From Clostridia bacterium (GTDB lineage: Bacteria > Bacillota > Clostridia > Christensenellales > CAG-138): DNA of 15,092 bases. Below are positions 11,978 to 15,092 of the stretch, one piece after another. Every line of letters begins with the position of its first letter. Within the stretch, counting starts at the first letter, position 1. The translations under genes were made by a program, and so were the position numbers. Location: contig JAUMVL010000018.1 of NCBI GenBank assembly GCA_030530185.1, forward strand, positions 1 to 15,092, given 5' to 3'. The notes beneath the pieces were generated by a model, which searched no databases, was not told where the DNA came from, and saw only the letters and a list, made by a program, of their open reading frames with translations.

Positions 11978-14711
11978 AAAACGTTTTTACCATACGGCGC
12001 TGGACCGTACGCTGCTTGGCGGCAAGTCCCTCAAAAAGCAGATCGATGCGAAGATTCGTGCCGAAAAGGCTGAAGCCTCCCGCCATAAATCCGCCCGTTC
12101 CGCATCCCGCAACGCCAAGGAATGGAACCCTCGCCCGGTTCCGTGGATCGCAATCCCCGTCGCTGCCATGCTCCTCCTTTGCACGCTGACGATCGGCATC
12201 ACCGCCGGCGCGCGCGCCCTGCGCGATTCCAAGCAGGCTGCCGCTTCCGCAACGCCCCAACCCACCGCAACGCCTGCCCCCGCGATGCATACCGGCGCAC
12301 AGGCCGATATCGACCTAAAAGATCTCGGCTGTACCGTGAAGCTGCTCCCGGAGTTTGACGACGAGCTGAAAGCCGAGTGTCTCGCCTGGCGACAGTCTCA
12401 GGGCGGCGAACCATACCGCGGAGAGGATTGGGCATGGCTGAAAAGCGCAACGATGACGATCACCGATCTAAGGCAGTCCGGATCGCGGATCCAATGGACG
12501 GAGGAAACCGTAAGCGAACCGCTGCAGCCGTTTTTGGAAATGCGTACCAACGCCGAAGGACAGTCGGTCGAGCTGTCGCTCGATTCGGTGACCTACACTG
12601 TGGAAGGCGACGATACGGTCTATTCGCTCGGAACCGTATTCAACGAAACGGACTGGAAACCGGAAACAGACCGATTTTTCATGACCTGGTGCAATGAACG
12701 CTCCACAAGCGACGCACCGCTGCCCGCAGAAGGTATTGTGACGATGAACGCCACCTACTGCGTCGTGGATTTCAAGGTAGAGGATATGGGCCGGCGCTTC
12801 GGCTCGGTTGCTTTGATCGAACACACGTTCTCCTACGACGCCGCGAAACTGAATCAAGCGTATGCCGTGCCGCCTGTACAGCAGCGGGGCGATGACGAAA
12901 CCTACCGCGTGCTGCTCGTCACGGAAACGGACAATGCCGACCGCTATGCCTCTGCCCGCAAGGCGGCGAACCTGCCCGCGCTGAACGAGGCAGAATGGGA
13001 ATGGCTGCGGTCGATCGAGCCGGAACTCGATTCGATGCATTACGACGGAACGGAATTGATCTGGGCGGAGCATCTCCAAACGGCGGACAATCAGGCATTC
13101 ACCGCCGAGGGAGACGGCAATCTGCGGCTTTCGATTCGAACGGACAGCATTACGTTCCGTGCCGAGCACAACACGGTCTCCGCAGTTGCTTACGGTGACA
13201 GCGCCGTTAACCTGGATGACCGTGGCAAGGTGATCGTCGCGTCCTACGAGAGTTCGTTCTTCTCGAATGGTCAGCTTGCCAACATGCTGTGGCAGGATCG
13301 TTTGCAGACAGTCACGACAACCTATCGGGTGATCGATCAAAACGCTCTGACCGACGGTGTTCCCATTGAGGCTGCCGTCGTGGCGACGATCGAGCATACG
13401 TTCCCGGTGGACAAGAACGAACTGCTTTTGGGCTACGGCATGCAGCCGAGGCAGATCGTCGAGCTCGGCGTGCGCAACGATTCGCTTCCGGGCATGACGA
13501 TCGAATTGAGCGAGATTTATACCGGAAACACGCTTTCCGCGGTCCTGCAGGTGTATGGCTCCGCCAAGCTTCCCCAGACGCTCGCGCTCGACTCGGTTGC
13601 GTTCCGCACGGCGGGCCGTCCCGCAATCAACGCTTCGAGCATCAACAACTGGACATTTGACAGCGCACAACATGCGACAACGACGGTTTTCTTCCCGATC
13701 GATCAAAACCCGATCTGGCCGGGCAACACGCTGATCGTCGAGGGCAAGCTGAATGGCGAGGATTTCATTCTCAGCTACACCTACCCGTACTCGCAGTTCA
13801 AAGAATGGAACACCGATGTCAACGCAGCCTCTGCCGAGGCGCTTGCCGCCAAGGCAACGGTTTCGGAGATTGAAACGACCGGAAGTCTCGTGCAGGCGAG
13901 AAGCGGTTTCGGCTATCAGAGTATCGTGGTTTCGCATGTGCTGCGTAAGGGGAACATTCTCTATGTTTTGACCGCGAAGGAGCAAACGGATACAACGGGC
14001 AACTTTACCGAACTGCTGTATTCCGACTTTGATGAAGGATTCTGGCCGATGATCGATGGGCGCCCGTGCGACTATGCGGCGCTGGTTGCACAGGATGACA
14101 GCTTAACCAGCGGATTTGCCTACTGCGTCATGCTGCCCTACCCCGCGGATCGGCTGCCGGAGGAATCGCTGATCGGTTTTGAAGGCGCAATGTTCCGCTA
14201 CAACTGGCGGACCGGCGAAGCAACGGTCCCGAATGGGTACGAGGAATACCTCGCTATGCGCAAGGAAAGTTATGAGCTTGCCAAACCGTACTGCACCGCA
14301 GATTGGATTTGGCGGTTCCATGCCGAATCAGAGGGCTTTGCCGCGACCGATCTTGTGTTCCACAACAAGACGATGAACGGTGTGATCGGCCTCGTGCTCG
14401 AGGAAACGGCTTCGGGCGAGATGGAGGATCTCTTCGATCCGCATGAGGCGCCGGTTTTGATGCTGGACGGCATACCGCTTGTCTTCAACGCCGACGCAAA
14501 CAAGCTCGACCCGACGCTCGGCAATCGCTCCAAAGACGGCAAGCGTTGCGGCTACTGTTATTTCGGCTATGCAGCGGCTGATCTTCCTGAAACGTTTGAA
14601 CTATCCGTCACGTGGCGTGGCAAGACGGCATCCGTCACACTGAACAAATCCGATGTAATTCGACTGCCCGACGGTGACGACCGCTCCTATCACGACGTAT
14701 TCGGATATTGA
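11970..14711 (+). CDS. Large single-pass membrane protein, putative anti-sigma factor/sensor
   Basis: A 913-residue protein I cannot assign to a named family. Residues 1-57 are polar and highly basic (probably cytoplasmic). Residues 58-80 (PWIAIPVAAMLLLCTLTIGI) are one membrane helix. A Pro/Thr/Ala linker (about 91-106) leads to roughly 800 residues outside the membrane. Two stretches look like diverged copies. One is about 152-300, starting EDWAWLKS and ending near IEHTFSYDAAKLNQAY. The other is about 341-490, starting AEWEWLRS and ending near IEHTFPVDKNELLLGY. A further, different beta-rich part follows to the end. The gene overlaps the sigma factor by 8 bases and has GAGG 8 bases before the ATG at 11970. 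Position and topology suggest an anti-sigma factor whose outer part senses a signal; this is inference. An open frame extends 63 bases upstream. Confidence 0.85.
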   Translation: MNEKRFYHTALDRTLLGGKSLKKQIDAKIRAEKAEASRHKSARSASRNAKEWNPRPVPWIAIPVAAMLLLCTLTIGITAGARALRDSKQAAASATPQPTATPAPAMHTGAQADIDLKDLGCTVKLLPEFDDELKAECLAWRQSQGGEPYRGEDWAWLKSATMTITDLRQSGSRIQWTEETVSEPLQPFLEMRTNAEGQSVELSLDSVTYTVEGDDTVYSLGTVFNETDWKPETDRFFMTWCNERSTSDAPLPAEGIVTMNATYCVVDFKVEDMGRRFGSVALIEHTFSYDAAKLNQAYAVPPVQQRGDDETYRVLLVTETDNADRYASARKAANLPALNEAEWEWLRSIEPELDSMHYDGTELIWAEHLQTADNQAFTAEGDGNLRLSIRTDSITFRAEHNTVSAVAYGDSAVNLDDRGKVIVASYESSFFSNGQLANMLWQDRLQTVTTTYRVIDQNALTDGVPIEAAVVATIEHTFPVDKNELLLGYGMQPRQIVELGVRNDSLPGMTIELSEIYTGNTLSAVLQVYGSAKLPQTLALDSVAFRTAGRPAINASSINNWTFDSAQHATTTVFFPIDQNPIWPGNTLIVEGKLNGEDFILSYTYPYSQFKEWNTDVNAASAEALAAKATVSEIETTGSLVQARSGFGYQSIVVSHVLRKGNILYVLTAKEQTDTTGNFTELLYSDFDEGFWPMIDGRPCDYAALVAQDDSLTSGFAYCVMLPYPADRLPEESLIGFEGAMFRYNWRTGEATVPNGYEEYLAMRKESYELAKPYCTADWIWRFHAESEGFAATDLVFHNKTMNGVIGLVLEETASGEMEDLFDPHEAPVLMLDGIPLVFNADANKLDPTLGNRSKDGKRCGYCYFGYAAADLPETFELSVTWRGKTASVTLNKSDVIRLPDGDDRSYHDVFGY

Positions 14712-14726
14712 GACCGCGTAAAACAC

Positions 14727-14756
14727 AAAACGCACATCCAAACGAGTGTGCGTTTT
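14727..14756 (+). terminator. Intrinsic terminator of the sigma/anti-sigma operon
   Basis: AAAACGCACA (14727-14736) and TGTGCGTTTT (14747-14756) are perfectly complementary over 10 bp with a 10-base loop. The T run is part of the stem and is mirrored by A on the other side, so it can act in both directions. It starts 15 bases after the stop codon. Confidence 0.88.
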
Positions 14757-14778
14757 CGTTCCGATTCGCCTAAAATGC

Positions 14779-14805
14779 TTAGCACTCCATCCTTTGGAGT
14801 GCTAT
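14779..14805. promoter_or_regulatory. CIRCE operator (HrcA binding site) upstream of hsp20
   Basis: TTAGCACTC, nine bases, then GAGTGCTAT. The established CIRCE consensus is TTAGCACTC-N9-GAGTGCTAA, so 17 of 18 arm positions match with exact spacing. The next gene downstream is a small heat-shock protein, the kind of target HrcA represses. The inner bases extend the stem and five T follow (14805-14809), so in RNA the same element is also a credible terminator. It lies about 145 bases before the hsp20 ATG. Confidence 0.75.
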
Positions 14806-14809
14806 TTTT
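14780..14809 (+). terminator. Second hairpin with T run, overlapping the CIRCE element
   Basis: TAGCACTCC (14780-14788) and GGAGTGCTA (14796-14804) pair over 9 bp around a 7-base loop, followed by TTTTT. In shape it is a complete intrinsic terminator, placed 24 bases after the first one. Its sequence is also that of a CIRCE operator. Confidence 0.6.
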
Positions 14810-14830
14810 CACAATTGCATAACATTTCCA

Positions 14831-14849
14831 ACAAACTCCTGACAAACTC
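14831..14849 (+). repeat. Direct repeat ACAAACTC with 11-base period
   Basis: ACAAACTC occurs at 14831-14838 and again at 14842-14849 with CTG between. This is one helical turn apart, in the hsp20 upstream region. A TATGAT that may be a -10 lies just after (14856-14861). It does not match the CtsR heptad repeat (GGTCAAA, period 10). Confidence 0.5.
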
Positions 14850-14948
14850 GTGTTGTATGATGCAGTTATCAAAAGAAGAGAGGGCCGGGACCGAATAGGA
14901 ACGGCCCGCTCGAGAAAGAATAAGCAGAAAAACAAGGAGGTAACTACC

Positions 14949-15092
14949 ATGTTTGAACTGAGACCGTATCGTAAAAACGAAGTGAATAATGCCATGTATT
15001 ACAACCCATTCCGCGAGATGGAGGAGATGGAGCGTCGGTTCTTCCGCGATCCGTTTGCGATGTTTGACGGCAACGAGCTTGCGATGTTCAAG
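14949..15092 (+). CDS. hsp20: Hsp20 small heat-shock protein (partial, N-terminus)
   Basis: The first 48 residues are visible before the window ends. The start MFELRPYRKNEVNN and the later NPFREMEEMERRFFRDPF are typical of the flexible N-terminal arm of clostridial Hsp20 proteins, rich in Phe, Met and Arg. The diagnostic alpha-crystallin domain lies outside. These chaperones form oligomers that hold unfolding proteins in the cytoplasm without ATP. AAGGAGGT about 8 bases before the ATG is an almost perfect Shine-Dalgarno site. A CIRCE-like element upstream suggests HrcA control. The leader contains a hairpin, GGGCCG (14882-14887) with CGGCCC (14902-14907), which does not cover the ribosome site. 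Confidence 0.85.
   Translation, partial: MFELRPYRKNEVNNAMYYNPFREMEEMERRFFRDPFAMFDGNELAMFK

Noticed and set aside
12468..13985. 505-codon open frame on the minus strand opposite the membrane sensor candidate
   Set aside because: Its composition is typical of antisense shadows (many R, H and D). The plus-strand frame has start, ribosome site, membrane helix and terminator.
14831..14849. CtsR operator upstream of hsp20
   Set aside because: The direct repeat is ACAAACTC with an 11-base period, not the GGTCAAA heptad with a 10-base period.
14881..14948. RNA thermometer covering the hsp20 ribosome site
   Set aside because: The hairpin at 14882-14907 ends well before the AAGGAGGT site, and I find no nearby complementary stretch.

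Overview
The window looks like chromosomal DNA of an anaerobic, spore-forming Clostridia-type Firmicute with moderately high GC. Shine-Dalgarno sites are strong (AAGGAG, GGAGG) and promoters are sigma-A-like. The gene content includes sporulation-type regulators (SigH and a Spo0A-like receiver), a rubredoxin, membrane and soluble 4Fe-4S proteins, and a probable HrcA/CIRCE site. I see no tRNA, rRNA, insertion sequence, phage gene or CRISPR array.

Layout. Positions 1-1196 (minus) hold the N-terminus of a response regulator that may be Spo0A, an XRE-type regulator with membrane segments, and a small rubredoxin, the last two each ending in a clear terminator. Next is a CBS/DRTGG-containing manganese pyrophosphatase (1341-2960, minus), divergent from a small DUF5684-like membrane protein (3153-3488, plus). 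From 7748 down to 3533 a run of minus-strand genes shows no obvious internal terminator: mrnC, rlmB, sigH, a small DUF4190-like membrane protein, a broken nitroreductase tail, a TlpA-like thioredoxin lipoprotein, a 48-residue CXXC membrane peptide (CD1871A type) and a polytopic 4Fe-4S protein. The last three overlap by ATGA junctions. A 4Fe-4S aldo/keto reductase (7873-8988, minus) is divergent from a UvrD/PcrA-type helicase (9121-11277, plus). Last come an ECF-like sigma factor overlapping a 913-residue single-pass membrane protein with internal repeats (11426-14711), two hairpins, and the start of an Hsp20 gene.

How the parts work together. MrnC and RlmB mature 23S rRNA, and SigH drives early-stationary and sporulation genes. 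The TlpA/CXXC/4Fe-4S trio looks like a thiol-redox relay across the membrane. The sigma factor and the large membrane protein look like a sigma/anti-sigma signalling pair. The most original material is this membrane sensor candidate, the compact redox operon, a CIRCE-like hairpin that may double as a terminator, a 23-bp promoter module shared by two regulators, and a nearly leaderless promoter at mrnC.
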